Shown: positions 57,714-64,000 of the stretch, in pieces
Layout: each line of letters starts with the position of its first letter
Numbering within the stretch: position 1 is the first letter of the stretch
DNA from: Yersinia massiliensis CCUG 53443
GTDB taxonomy: Bacteria; Pseudomonadota; Gammaproteobacteria; Enterobacterales; Enterobacteriaceae
Assembly: GCF_000312485.1 (NCBI RefSeq)
Contig: NZ_HE997643.1
Span: 610,806 to 674,805, forward strand
Length of the DNA stretch: 64,000 bases
Direction: 5' to 3'
The notes under the pieces: generated by a model
The model's input: the letters and a program-made list of their open reading frames with translations, nothing else
Told to the model about the DNA's origin: nothing
The model's database searches: none
Position numbers and translations under genes: made by a program

Positions 57714-58231
57714 AAGAGACCTTATTGGGATTGATAGCTGCTGTACTGGTGATTTCCGTTTTAGTCGGCGGCGGTTACTGGTGGGGCAGTGATAGCAAAA
57801 ATACAGAGTGGTCTCTTAAATGGGCTGGCCGTAACCAATCGGACCTAGAGGCAGAGAAAGCCGCTAAAAAGAGCGCAGCCGAGAAAGAGGCTCAACTTCA
57901 AGCCGCACAAACAGCCGGATTAAAAGCATATCAACAAGGGGTAGCAGATGCTGAGAACAAAGCAAAAGGCACTATTGCTGCTTATCGCGCTGGCAATATC
58001 AAGCTGCAAAGGCGTTTCGAGTGTCTCGCCGCTTCAGTTGGGGATATGTCCGTTACTCCCGCCAGTGGACAGCTCACTGATGCAGCCCGAGACTGCGGAT
58101 TTTCAGATTCAGATGTCGGGTTTCTTATTTCAATCGCTGAACGAGCCGACAAGTTAGTCGAGAAGCTCACCGCACTGCAAAAGGTTGTTACTGACGACCG
58201 GCTAATAATCAACAGCACCAAGTTTCAATAG
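57710..58231 (+). CDS. Rz-like inner-membrane spanin
   Basis: 173 residues. An N-terminal membrane segment (about 3-25) is followed by a long Ala/Lys/Glu coiled coil (DLEAEKAAKKSAAEKEAQLQ) and a C-terminal region with two Cys. Overlaps the endolysin by 4 bases and contains an embedded Rz1 gene in the +1 frame, the lambda arrangement. Disrupts the outer membrane at the last step of lysis. Confidence 0.85.
   Translation: MKETLLGLIAAVLVISVLVGGGYWWGSDSKNTEWSLKWAGRNQSDLEAEKAAKKSAAEKEAQLQAAQTAGLKAYQQGVADAENKAKGTIAAYRAGNIKLQRRFECLAASVGDMSVTPASGQLTDAARDCGFSDSDVGFLISIAERADKLVEKLTALQKVVTDDRLIINSTKFQ
57948..58157 (+). CDS. Rz1-like outer-membrane lipoprotein, embedded in Rz
   Basis: 69 residues in the +1 frame of Rz. 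ATG 57948 has AAGGGG 7 bases upstream. The signal LLLLIALAISSC ends in an ISSC lipobox at about residue 20, and the mature part is small and includes PLLPPVDSS. This is the expected form of Rz1, which pairs with Rz to span the periplasm. The sequence is not close to lambda Rz1, so the call rests on lipobox, frame and position. Confidence 0.72.
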   Translation: MLRTKQKALLLLIALAISSCKGVSSVSPLQLGICPLLPPVDSSLMQPETADFQIQMSGFLFQSLNEPTS

Positions 58232-58255
58232 TGCATGCCTGAGTGGAAAGCAAAC

Positions 58256-58456
58256 ATGAAAGTCCCCGTTCAGAAGTCAATCAGTCCCACTATTTCCGCT
58301 GAATATGCTGAAGAAGCCTACAAAGAGTACCGTGCACAGTTTGGCAGTAGTCAGTCACTTGAGCGCCTGTACGAACGTGGTGGATTCAGTTATGCAGAAA
58401 TGGTGATGCTTTTATACCAGCGCATCAAACGCTTAGAGGGGAACGGTAATGTATGA
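58256..58456 (+). CDS. Small phage protein of unknown function
   Basis: 66 residues from ATG 58256 after GTGGAAAG; ATG 58235 is a weaker alternative. Helical and charged (SAEYAEEAYKEYRAQFG, YAEMVMLLYQRIKRLEG). Its end overlaps the next small gene. Not recognised. Confidence 0.6.
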   Translation: MKVPVQKSISPTISAEYAEEAYKEYRAQFGSSQSLERLYERGGFSYAEMVMLLYQRIKRLEGNGNV

Positions 58457-58571
58457 CTTACCGGGTACTGGAACATTCATTGCATTTGGCTGCATCTGCG
58501 CTGTTGTCGGCAGGGGAGTGATTGAGTTCATTCTCTGGCTGTTCAGTTTTGTACACATCAGCATTGCTTAG
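58449..58571 (+). CDS. 40-aa membrane peptide
   Basis: ATG 58449 with GAGGGG upstream encodes MYDLPGTGTFIAFGCICAVV then GRGVIEFILWLFSFVHISIA and stops at 58571. Two short hydrophobic stretches around Gly-Arg-Gly. Overlap with the previous gene and a good ribosome site support it. It may modulate lysis, but this is only inferred from position. Confidence 0.55.
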   Translation: MYDLPGTGTFIAFGCICAVVGRGVIEFILWLFSFVHISIA

Positions 58572-58665
58572 TGTAACCCCAAGAATACTGGTTCTATGAT
58601 GTTTGACAAAAGTATAAACATTTCCATAATTAAAATGTGATAGGCCATAAAAAGTGAGTAACTAA

Positions 58666-59013
58666 ATGAAAAAAACATTGTTAATCATTTTGTTATCAAG
58701 TTCTCTTGTATCTTTTAATGCGCTGGCTAATTTTACAGGTCCAAGCGTTACAGGACAGGTTAGTACAGTACAGCAAGCAATGAATGCTCGTGTTGGTAGT
58801 TACATTACTCTTACTGGACATATAGTGTCCCATCAGCGTGGGGATTACTTTACGTTCCGAGATGATTCAGGAACCTTACGAGTAGAAATAGAGAATTCTG
58901 TATGGCGTAACAGGGATATAGGGCCAGACACAAGAGTGAGGCTACTTGGTGAGATTGATACTGGTCCAGCTGGACGTTATTTGTGGGTAAAATCTTTGGA
59001 TTTAGTTAATTAA
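58666..59013 (+). CDS. Periplasmic OB-fold (YgiW/YdeI, BOF family) protein
   Basis: 115 residues. Signal peptide ends in NALA; the mature part (GQVSTVQQAMNARVGSYITLTGHIV, FTFRDDSGTLRVEIE, RVRLLGEID blocks) is a BOF-type OB fold. Chromosomal YgiW/YdeI proteins affect stress tolerance. A copy between lysis and packaging genes is likely a cargo gene of the prophage. The ribosome site is weak (GTGAG). Confidence 0.82.
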   Translation: MKKTLLIILLSSSLVSFNALANFTGPSVTGQVSTVQQAMNARVGSYITLTGHIVSHQRGDYFTFRDDSGTLRVEIENSVWRNRDIGPDTRVRLLGEIDTGPAGRYLWVKSLDLVN

Positions 59014-59177
59014 TAAGCTTGGCGATGCCCATCACGTCAGGCATGGAGTACACCGCCTTGGCAGTGATGACTTAGTATCAGGGATACAATCTCAGTAATT
59101 TAACCTTCAATCAATATTTAACTTATAGCGAGCCACTAGCCTAATAAGCCGGTGGCTTTTCTCTTTAGGGATAGATC

Positions 59178-59822
59178 ATGGCAACTTTTAAGGATTTATC
59201 CAATCAGCTTCAGCAGATTAAAAAACAGATACCTTTTGCTACTGCTCAGGCTCTAACAAGCGTTGCGCGGCAGATTGCCGCCGCTCAGAAGGTGGGTATG
59301 CAACGCAATCTGGATAACCCAACACCTTTCACCGTTAGTTCTGTTGGTTCATTTGGGGCTCGTAAAGACCGATTACAGGCCAAGGTGTTTGTGCGTGATA
59401 TTGCTGCCAGCTATCTCGAGCCGTTCGAGTTCGGTGGTCAGCACAAGCTCAATGGTCAGGCGTTGCTCAATCCCAAAAACATAAAGCTGAATAAGTTCGG
59501 CAACTTAGCCCGTAATAAAACGCAGCAGCTCAAGGCTAAAGAAAATGTCTTTGTTGGTGAGGTGAATGGAGTTAGTGGTTTCTTCCAGCGTAAGAAAGGG
59601 AAGAAGAGCAAAAAGGTTAAGAAGCGCCAAAAACGCTCCCCCAATGGTGTGCATCGTGCCAGAGAGAAACAAAGAGCACCTAAGTTGCTGATTCAGTTTG
59701 GTGATGCATTGGCGGTCAAACCAACGCTTGGATACTTCGACCGAGCAAACGCAATGGCACAGGCTTTGATGCCCGGTGCATTAAGCCTAGCAATCGAACA
59801 GGCACTGAAGACTGCAAAGTGA
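59178..59822 (+). CDS. Basic phage protein, gpZ-like
   Basis: 214 residues, very basic in the middle (FFQRKKGKKSKKVKKRQKR). Opening PFATAQALTSVARQIAAAQ and overall layout recall lambda gpZ-type minor tail proteins (AMAINRVASSA-like start, basic centre), but it lies before the terminase rather than in the tail cluster. AGGGATAG precedes ATG 59178. Function uncertain. A hairpin (AGCCACTAGC / GCCGGTGGCT) precedes it at 59132-59158. Confidence 0.55.
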   Translation: MATFKDLSNQLQQIKKQIPFATAQALTSVARQIAAAQKVGMQRNLDNPTPFTVSSVGSFGARKDRLQAKVFVRDIAASYLEPFEFGGQHKLNGQALLNPKNIKLNKFGNLARNKTQQLKAKENVFVGEVNGVSGFFQRKKGKKSKKVKKRQKRSPNGVHRAREKQRAPKLLIQFGDALAVKPTLGYFDRANAMAQALMPGALSLAIEQALKTAK

Positions 59823-59936
59823 TCAACCACATGATAGCTATTATCATCTAGAAAAAAATGGGTCCTTCCTGCGACTTTTCTAATGTACGGGCATTGCGCG
59901 CCGTGCAGTTTTACCAGCTATAAATTTTTCATTTTG

Positions 59937-60071
59937 TGTCCCATGTCCCATGTGCATAGTTATGCAACTACAATCCTCAGCCCTTGTGCTGTGCGGCTTT
60001 CGCTATTTTTCTGCGTGGGACATTGTGGATGGGACACAAAAAAATGTCCCACGGCAATGTCCCATGTCCCA
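59937..60071 (+). repeat. Seven TGTCCCA repeats upstream of terminase (possible cos/packaging region)
   Basis: TGTCCCA occurs at 59937, 59944, 60045, 60058 and 60065, and its complement TGGGACA at 60016 and 60030. The cluster ends 18 bases before the small terminase gene. In lambda, cosB contains repeated R sites bound by the small subunit Nu1. The assignment is by analogy. The rest of 59823-60088 holds no gene. Confidence 0.6.
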
Positions 60072-60088
60072 CAGAGGCAATTTTCACC

Positions 60089-60655
60089 ATGAGCACAATG
60101 ACGCAGGTTGACTACGCCAAACATGCTGGCGTTGATCGGAAGACGGTAAGCCGCTGGATTAAGGCCGGAAAATATATTGTTCTTGATGGTGATCTGGTCA
60201 ACGTTGAGGAAAGTGATAAAGCGGTAGCGACTTTACGAGACGGCAAAGATCCCCGGACTAAAAACGCCAGCAAAAGTAAACCAGTCAAAGTGAAATCCGC
60301 TGATATGGATGACAGTACCGATGCGACTATCAAAGAGATCATGCTCGCCAATGGGGTTGAATGGACGCGGGAAGAGGCCGCAAGGGTAAAAGAGAATTAC
60401 CTAGCGTTACTGACCAAGTTGGAGTTTGAGAAAGAAGACGGACAGCTGGTGGAGCTAACGGTCGCAGAGGGTATTTTGTTTGATGCTTTTCGTGCTCAGC
60501 GAGACGCTTGGATGAACTGGCCGTCAAGGGTGGCTCCTTTGATGGCGGCTGACTTGGATGTTCCCGCCGACAGAATGACCGAGGTGTTATTAGAATATGT
60601 CCATAAACACATCTCTGGCCTCGGCGAACCTGAGTTTAACGCAGAGCAAACATGA
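60089..60655 (+). CDS. Terminase small subunit (Nu1-like)
   Basis: 188 residues from ATG 60089, which gives the normal Nu1-type start with an N-terminal winged helix (TQVDYAKHAGVDRKTVSRWIKAGKY split over residues 5-29). The frame is open further upstream through the repeat cluster, which is unlikely to be coding. A C-terminal helical part binds the large subunit. Recognises phage DNA for packaging. Overlaps the large subunit gene by 59 bases. Confidence 0.85.
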   Translation: MSTMTQVDYAKHAGVDRKTVSRWIKAGKYIVLDGDLVNVEESDKAVATLRDGKDPRTKNASKSKPVKVKSADMDDSTDATIKEIMLANGVEWTREEAARVKENYLALLTKLEFEKEDGQLVELTVAEGILFDAFRAQRDAWMNWPSRVAPLMAADLDVPADRMTEVLLEYVHKHISGLGEPEFNAEQT

Positions 60656-62708
60656 CAGACTACTCCGCAGCGTTCGTAAGGGCTGGACACCACCACCCCG
60701 TATTAGCGTGCCCGATTGGGCTGATAGGTACCGTAAACTAGCAAAAGAAGCTGGCAGTACATCCGGTGACTGGGACACTTCAACCGTAGAGATCGCCCGA
60801 GGCCCTATGCTGGCGGCGACGGAATCCGGCGTTCATATCATTACCGTGATGTGCTGCACCCAGTTGATGAAGACCGCATTACTTGAAAATCTGTTTGGTT
60901 ACTTCGCCCATCTTGATCCTTGTCCGATGTTGTTATTGCAACCTAAAGAGGATGCGGCCGAGCAATTTTCTAAAGAACGCATTACCCCCTTGATCAGGGT
61001 CACACCCGCTCTTCGCCAGCTCGTTGGTGGCAACAAGCAGAAAAATTCAAAAGAGACATTGCTGTATAAATCCTTTACGGGGGGCTTTTTGGCATTGGCG
61101 GGGGCCGGTAGCCCGGATAACCTTGCCCGTCGTCCTATTCGTGTATTGCTGGCGGATGAGGTGGATAAATACCCCATTACCCGTGAGGGTGACCCGATAA
61201 CGTTGGCAGAAGAGCGCACCGCGACGTTTGGCCTCAACTGGTTATCTGTTCGCGCCTGTTCTCCGACTGTTGAAGATGAAAGCCGCATTGCGGCAAGCTA
61301 CGAGGAATCAGATCAGCGCCGAGCATCGATGGCTTGTCCGCATTGTGGTCACCGTCAATTCCCTGAATTCTTCAAACATGTTCACTGGCCATCTGAGGGG
61401 GATAAACACAATACCAAGTTAGCCATGATCCACTGTGAAAGCTGTGGCTCAGGTTGGTCAGAGGGCGACCGTCTGAGAGCGCTCCGCACTATTGAGTGGC
61501 ACCAGACAAAGCCGTTTGAATGCTGTGGTCAGCGTCATGTCCCGCTAAATAATTACGAGCAAGCTTGGCACGTCGATGATCAGGCAGCTGTCGGTATTGT
61601 GTGGCGATGGTCTGAGTCTGAGCGTCACGCTGTTCATCGAGCAATTTGTCCTGATTGCGGGGCGTTGGGGGTCGAGAATATCCATGCGGGTTTTCAGGCA
61701 TCCAAATTATTTAGTCCGTGGCAGAAAGATAAACCGTCGGATATTGCTGCTAAATACCTTAAAGCCAAGGGTGATCCAGATAAAGAATTGGCTTGGTGGA
61801 ATACCCAAATGGGCCTGCCTCATCGACCCAACTACGGTAAACGTCTTCCCGTGGATGAGCTGCTATCGCGAAGAGAGGTTTTTGATGCTGAAGTTCCTGA
61901 TGGCGTTGCTGTCCTGACGGCGGGCATTGATACGCAGGCTGACCGGTTAGAAATTGAAGTGGTTGGCTGGGGAAAGGATGAAGAGAGTTGGTCTGTGGCA
62001 TTTGATGTTATCGAGGGTGACCTCGAAACAGCAGAACCTTGGCTTCGGCTTGATGCCTATCTGAAGCAAATATGGCGACGGGCAGATGGACGTGGTTTTA
62101 CCATCATGGCCGCTTGTCATGACTCCGGCGGTAACCACACGCAAAAAGTCTATGAATTTGCCAAGGAGCGTTTAGGTCGCCGGATATGGGCCATCAAAGG
62201 GGAGTCAGCCACTGGTGGTAAGCGTTCTCCTATTTGGCCCAACAAGCGGCCAACCTCTAAAAATCGTTCGCAGTTCCGTCCGGTCATTATTGGGGTTAAC
62301 TCGGCAAAAGATTCTATTCGCGCCCGTCTTCATCTTGATAAGCCGGGTCCAGGATATATGCACTTTTCAACCGATCGGGATATGGGGTATTTCAGCCAGT
62401 TAACGGCTGAGCGCTTGATCATGAAAGAAGCTGCTGGTCAGCGGTACAGCGTTTGGGATCTGCCACATGGTAAAGCTAACGAGGCGTTGGACTGTCGAGT
62501 TTATGCTTATGCTGCCCTTGCGGGCTTGTTCCATTTAGGGCTGAAATTAAATACCCGCGCACTGCTGATCGAGTCCGAACCCGATAAAATTTTACATCCT
62601 GCTCCACCTGAACAGGAAGAGAAAATCAGTCTGCGTCTGCCGGGTGCCACTATCACTGAACCTGAAGAACTTCAACGTAAACCTCTATATAAACGCCTGG
62701 CTCGTTAA
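60597..62708 (+). CDS. Terminase large subunit (GpA family)
   Basis: 703-residue packaging ATPase/nuclease. LLLQPKEDAAEQFSKERITP and RVLLADEVDKYP (Walker B) mark the ATPase; the N-terminal VMCCTQLMKTALLEN takes the place of the Walker A, deviant as in lambda gpA. Two CxxC pairs (CPHCG, CESCG) form a zinc insert. The nuclease domain has LTAGIDTQADRLEIEVVGWG and LDCRVYAYAAL. ATG 60597 follows GAGGTG. Confidence 0.93.
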   Translation: MSINTSLASANLSLTQSKHDRLLRSVRKGWTPPPRISVPDWADRYRKLAKEAGSTSGDWDTSTVEIARGPMLAATESGVHIITVMCCTQLMKTALLENLFGYFAHLDPCPMLLLQPKEDAAEQFSKERITPLIRVTPALRQLVGGNKQKNSKETLLYKSFTGGFLALAGAGSPDNLARRPIRVLLADEVDKYPITREGDPITLAEERTATFGLNWLSVRACSPTVEDESRIAASYEESDQRRASMACPHCGHRQFPEFFKHVHWPSEGDKHNTKLAMIHCESCGSGWSEGDRLRALRTIEWHQTKPFECCGQRHVPLNNYEQAWHVDDQAAVGIVWRWSESERHAVHRAICPDCGALGVENIHAGFQASKLFSPWQKDKPSDIAAKYLKAKGDPDKELAWWNTQMGLPHRPNYGKRLPVDELLSRREVFDAEVPDGVAVLTAGIDTQADRLEIEVVGWGKDEESWSVAFDVIEGDLETAEPWLRLDAYLKQIWRRADGRGFTIMAACHDSGGNHTQKVYEFAKERLGRRIWAIKGESATGGKRSPIWPNKRPTSKNRSQFRPVIIGVNSAKDSIRARLHLDKPGPGYMHFSTDRDMGYFSQLTAERLIMKEAAGQRYSVWDLPHGKANEALDCRVYAYAALAGLFHLGLKLNTRALLIESEPDKILHPAPPEQEEKISLRLPGATITEPEELQRKPLYKRLAR

Positions 62709-62719
62709 AAAGGAATCCC

Positions 62720-62983
62720 ATGTTCGATCCCAACTCCAGTTTATTGGCTGGTGATCTGACGCGTGAGCAATTACGGTCCGCGTTAAAACTGGCACAGCAA
62801 GCCTATCTTGAATTATCAACCGGCGGGAAGGGTGTTTCTTTCTCCTACGCACAAGGGGATGGCACCCGCTCAGTGAGTTATCAGCCAACCGATATTGGTC
62901 AACTTACCTCCCTTATCCAGCTTCTTCAGGCCCAATTGGGTATCGTTCATCGTCCACGCAGGACGATAAGGTTTAGGTACTGA
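62720..62983 (+). CDS. gpW-type head-tail joining protein
   Basis: 87 residues. DLTREQLRSALKLAQQAYLEL and SYQPTDIGQLTSLIQLLQAQLG (blocks) fit the gpW family, which closes the capsid portal and accepts the tail. AAAGGAATCCC precedes ATG 62720. Its TGA overlaps the portal ATG. Confidence 0.88.
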   Translation: MFDPNSSLLAGDLTREQLRSALKLAQQAYLELSTGGKGVSFSYAQGDGTRSVSYQPTDIGQLTSLIQLLQAQLGIVHRPRRTIRFRY

Positions 62984-64000
62984 TGAAAAATGAAGTCAGG
63001 ATACTTGGCCCCAACGGTCAGCCCTTACCCTCTTCGAGCGGTCGCGCATCAATGTTGAATGGCTCCAGAGGCGTTCCCTATGACGCAGCTGATCAATTCA
63101 GTGACACGATGGCCAACTGGCAACCGTCATTGTGGTCACCTGATAACGAAATCAATACCTCTCGCGATCAGGTCGTCGCCCGCGTTCGGGATATGGTACG
63201 TAATGATGGCTGGGCCTCGGGCAGCGTGACCCGTATTTTGGATAATGCTGTTGGTGCCTCTTTCCGTCCGCTGGCCAAGGTTGATTATCGGACGCTGGCA
63301 CTGATGACTGGCAATCCTCAATTTGACGCGAAATGGGCGGATGAATATGGGCGAGCCATTGAGGCCGGCTGGCGAATCTGGGCCAATGATCCGGGGCGTT
63401 ATTGCGATGTGGAAAGAAAGAAAACAGTTTCTCAACTGTTGCGACTTGGTTTCCGCCATAAGTTGATAGACGGTGATGCGCTCTGCGTTATGCAATATCG
63501 ACCTGACCGCCTTGGCTATGGTCGCGCGCAGTATGCCACGACCATGCAGATCATTGACCCTGATAGATTAAGTAACCCTCAGCAAAATTTCGACATGCTG
63601 AATGTTCGCGGTGGGGTAGAAATTGATGAGGATGGGGTACCTATTGCTTACCACATCCGAAAGGCCCACATGGGTGACTGGTGGAGTGGCAAGGAAACCA
63701 TGACATGGGAGCGCATCCCGCGCGAAACCGACTGGGGCCGACCCATTGTTATTCATGATTTTGATGGTGATCGGGCCTCCCAACATCGGGGGATCAGTAT
63801 TTTTACACCGGTAGTCCAGCGCCTGAAAATGCTAATCAAATACGATGGGGTAGAGCTCGAAGCTTCTATCCTTAATGCCGTATTCGGTGCATACATCACT
63901 TCACCCTATGATCCACGCTTGTTCGAAGACGGATTACATACTGATGATGTGCTCGAGTATCAGGATATGCGCGCTAATTTTCACAAAGATAACCGTCTAT
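62983..64000 (+). CDS. Portal protein, lambda gpB family (truncated by window)
   Basis: Starts at ATG 62983 overlapping the gpW stop and is open to the last base (339 codons). Translated blocks include RDQVVARVRDMVRNDGWASG, GWRIWANDPGRYCDVER, LRLGFRHKLIDGDALCVMQY and DFDGDRASQHRGISIFTPV, as in lambda-type portals. The ring-forming dodecamer is the DNA entry channel. The C-terminal third is missing. Confidence 0.92.
   Translation, partial: MKNEVRILGPNGQPLPSSSGRASMLNGSRGVPYDAADQFSDTMANWQPSLWSPDNEINTSRDQVVARVRDMVRNDGWASGSVTRILDNAVGASFRPLAKVDYRTLALMTGNPQFDAKWADEYGRAIEAGWRIWANDPGRYCDVERKKTVSQLLRLGFRHKLIDGDALCVMQYRPDRLGYGRAQYATTMQIIDPDRLSNPQQNFDMLNVRGGVEIDEDGVPIAYHIRKAHMGDWWSGKETMTWERIPRETDWGRPIVIHDFDGDRASQHRGISIFTPVVQRLKMLIKYDGVELEASILNAVFGAYITSPYDPRLFEDGLHTDDVLEYQDMRANFHKDNRL

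Larger units (their letters stand above)
42651..64000. mobile_element. Lambda-like prophage at icd, right end beyond window
   Basis: From just after the icd stop to the window edge all recognisable genes are phage genes in lambdoid order: int, xis, left early genes, cI, cro, CII-like, replication, rusA, DUF968, Q, cargo, lysis, terminase, gpW, portal. The left boundary is inferred from the int position 123 bases after icd; the attachment core cannot be fixed without the right end. No transposase or obvious frameshift is seen, so the visible part looks potentially functional. Confidence 0.95.

Noticed and set aside
59937-60071. CRISPR-like or IS-end repeats
   Set aside because: The 7-base units occur in mixed orientation with irregular spacing, and no transposase is nearby.
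59984-60088. 35-residue N-terminal extension of the small terminase
   Set aside because: The frame is open but crosses the TGTCCCA cluster; the Nu1-type start and an AGAGG ribosome site point to 60089.

Overview
The window comes from a gammaproteobacterial chromosome of the Yersinia type. Gene order matches the E. coli plsX-to-icd interval almost gene for gene, protein sequences match enterobacterial families closely, and an outer-membrane-protein gene sits directly upstream of phoPQ, an arrangement I associate with Yersinia. The species cannot be resolved from what I see.

Core half (1 to about 42.7 kb). A fatty-acid cluster, plsX(partial)-fabH-fabD-fabG-acpP-fabF-pabC, is followed by mltG-tmk-holB-tatD family, then ptsG for glucose uptake. 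After ptsG comes a Fic toxin/antitoxin pair and the sugar-phosphate stress regulator sgrR, both on the minus strand. The ptsG leader keeps a site that looks like the SgrS small-RNA target, but no sgrS is visible next to sgrR. Next are a shikimate-dehydrogenase-like gene, hinT-ycfL-lpoB-thiK-nagZ-ycfP (nucleotide hydrolase, cell-wall synthesis and recycling, thiamine salvage), ndh with a perfect FNR box, ycfJ, mfd, lolCDE (lipoprotein export), nagK, cobB and pepT. The minus-strand block roxA-phoQ-phoP-OMP carries a textbook PhoP box in front of the outer-membrane gene. purB-hflD-mnmA-nudJ-rluE and divergent icd end the core part.

Prophage half (about 42.7 kb to the right edge, truncated there). 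A lambda-like siphovirus prophage abuts the 3' end of icd, the locus used by E. coli e14 and phage 21. Reading left to right: three direct repeats that may be integrase arm sites, int, xis, a yfdPQR-like early module, an unusual non-coding tract of nested hairpins and tRNA-like arms, a newly recognised 37-codon ORF, a strong leftward promoter with operators, cI, cro, an oppositely oriented membrane-protein gene, a CII/YmfL-type regulator, a replication protein with internal iterons, MT-A70 methylase, RusA, antirepressor, DUF968 nuclease and a Q-like antiterminator. Between Q and the lysis genes, where Shiga-toxin phages carry stx, lie two cargo genes: an AT-rich AAA/STAND-type ATPase and a secreted DUF1120 fimbrial-like protein. 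They are separated by related TTCG-loop hairpins. Lysis genes follow: a lambda-S-like holin with a Met-Lys-Met dual start, an M15 endolysin, and Rz with embedded Rz1. Then come a periplasmic OB-fold protein, a gpZ-like protein, a cluster of seven TGTCCCA repeats, and the terminase-gpW-portal head module, cut by the window end.

The strongest unexplained signal is the minus-strand RNA tract at about 46.29-46.78 kb, early in the predicted pL transcript. It holds a 16-bp hairpin, a tRNA-like fold with canonical acceptor, D and T arms but an enlarged centre, a second structure closed by a 13-bp stem with two more T-arm-like hairpins, and boxA-like motifs.
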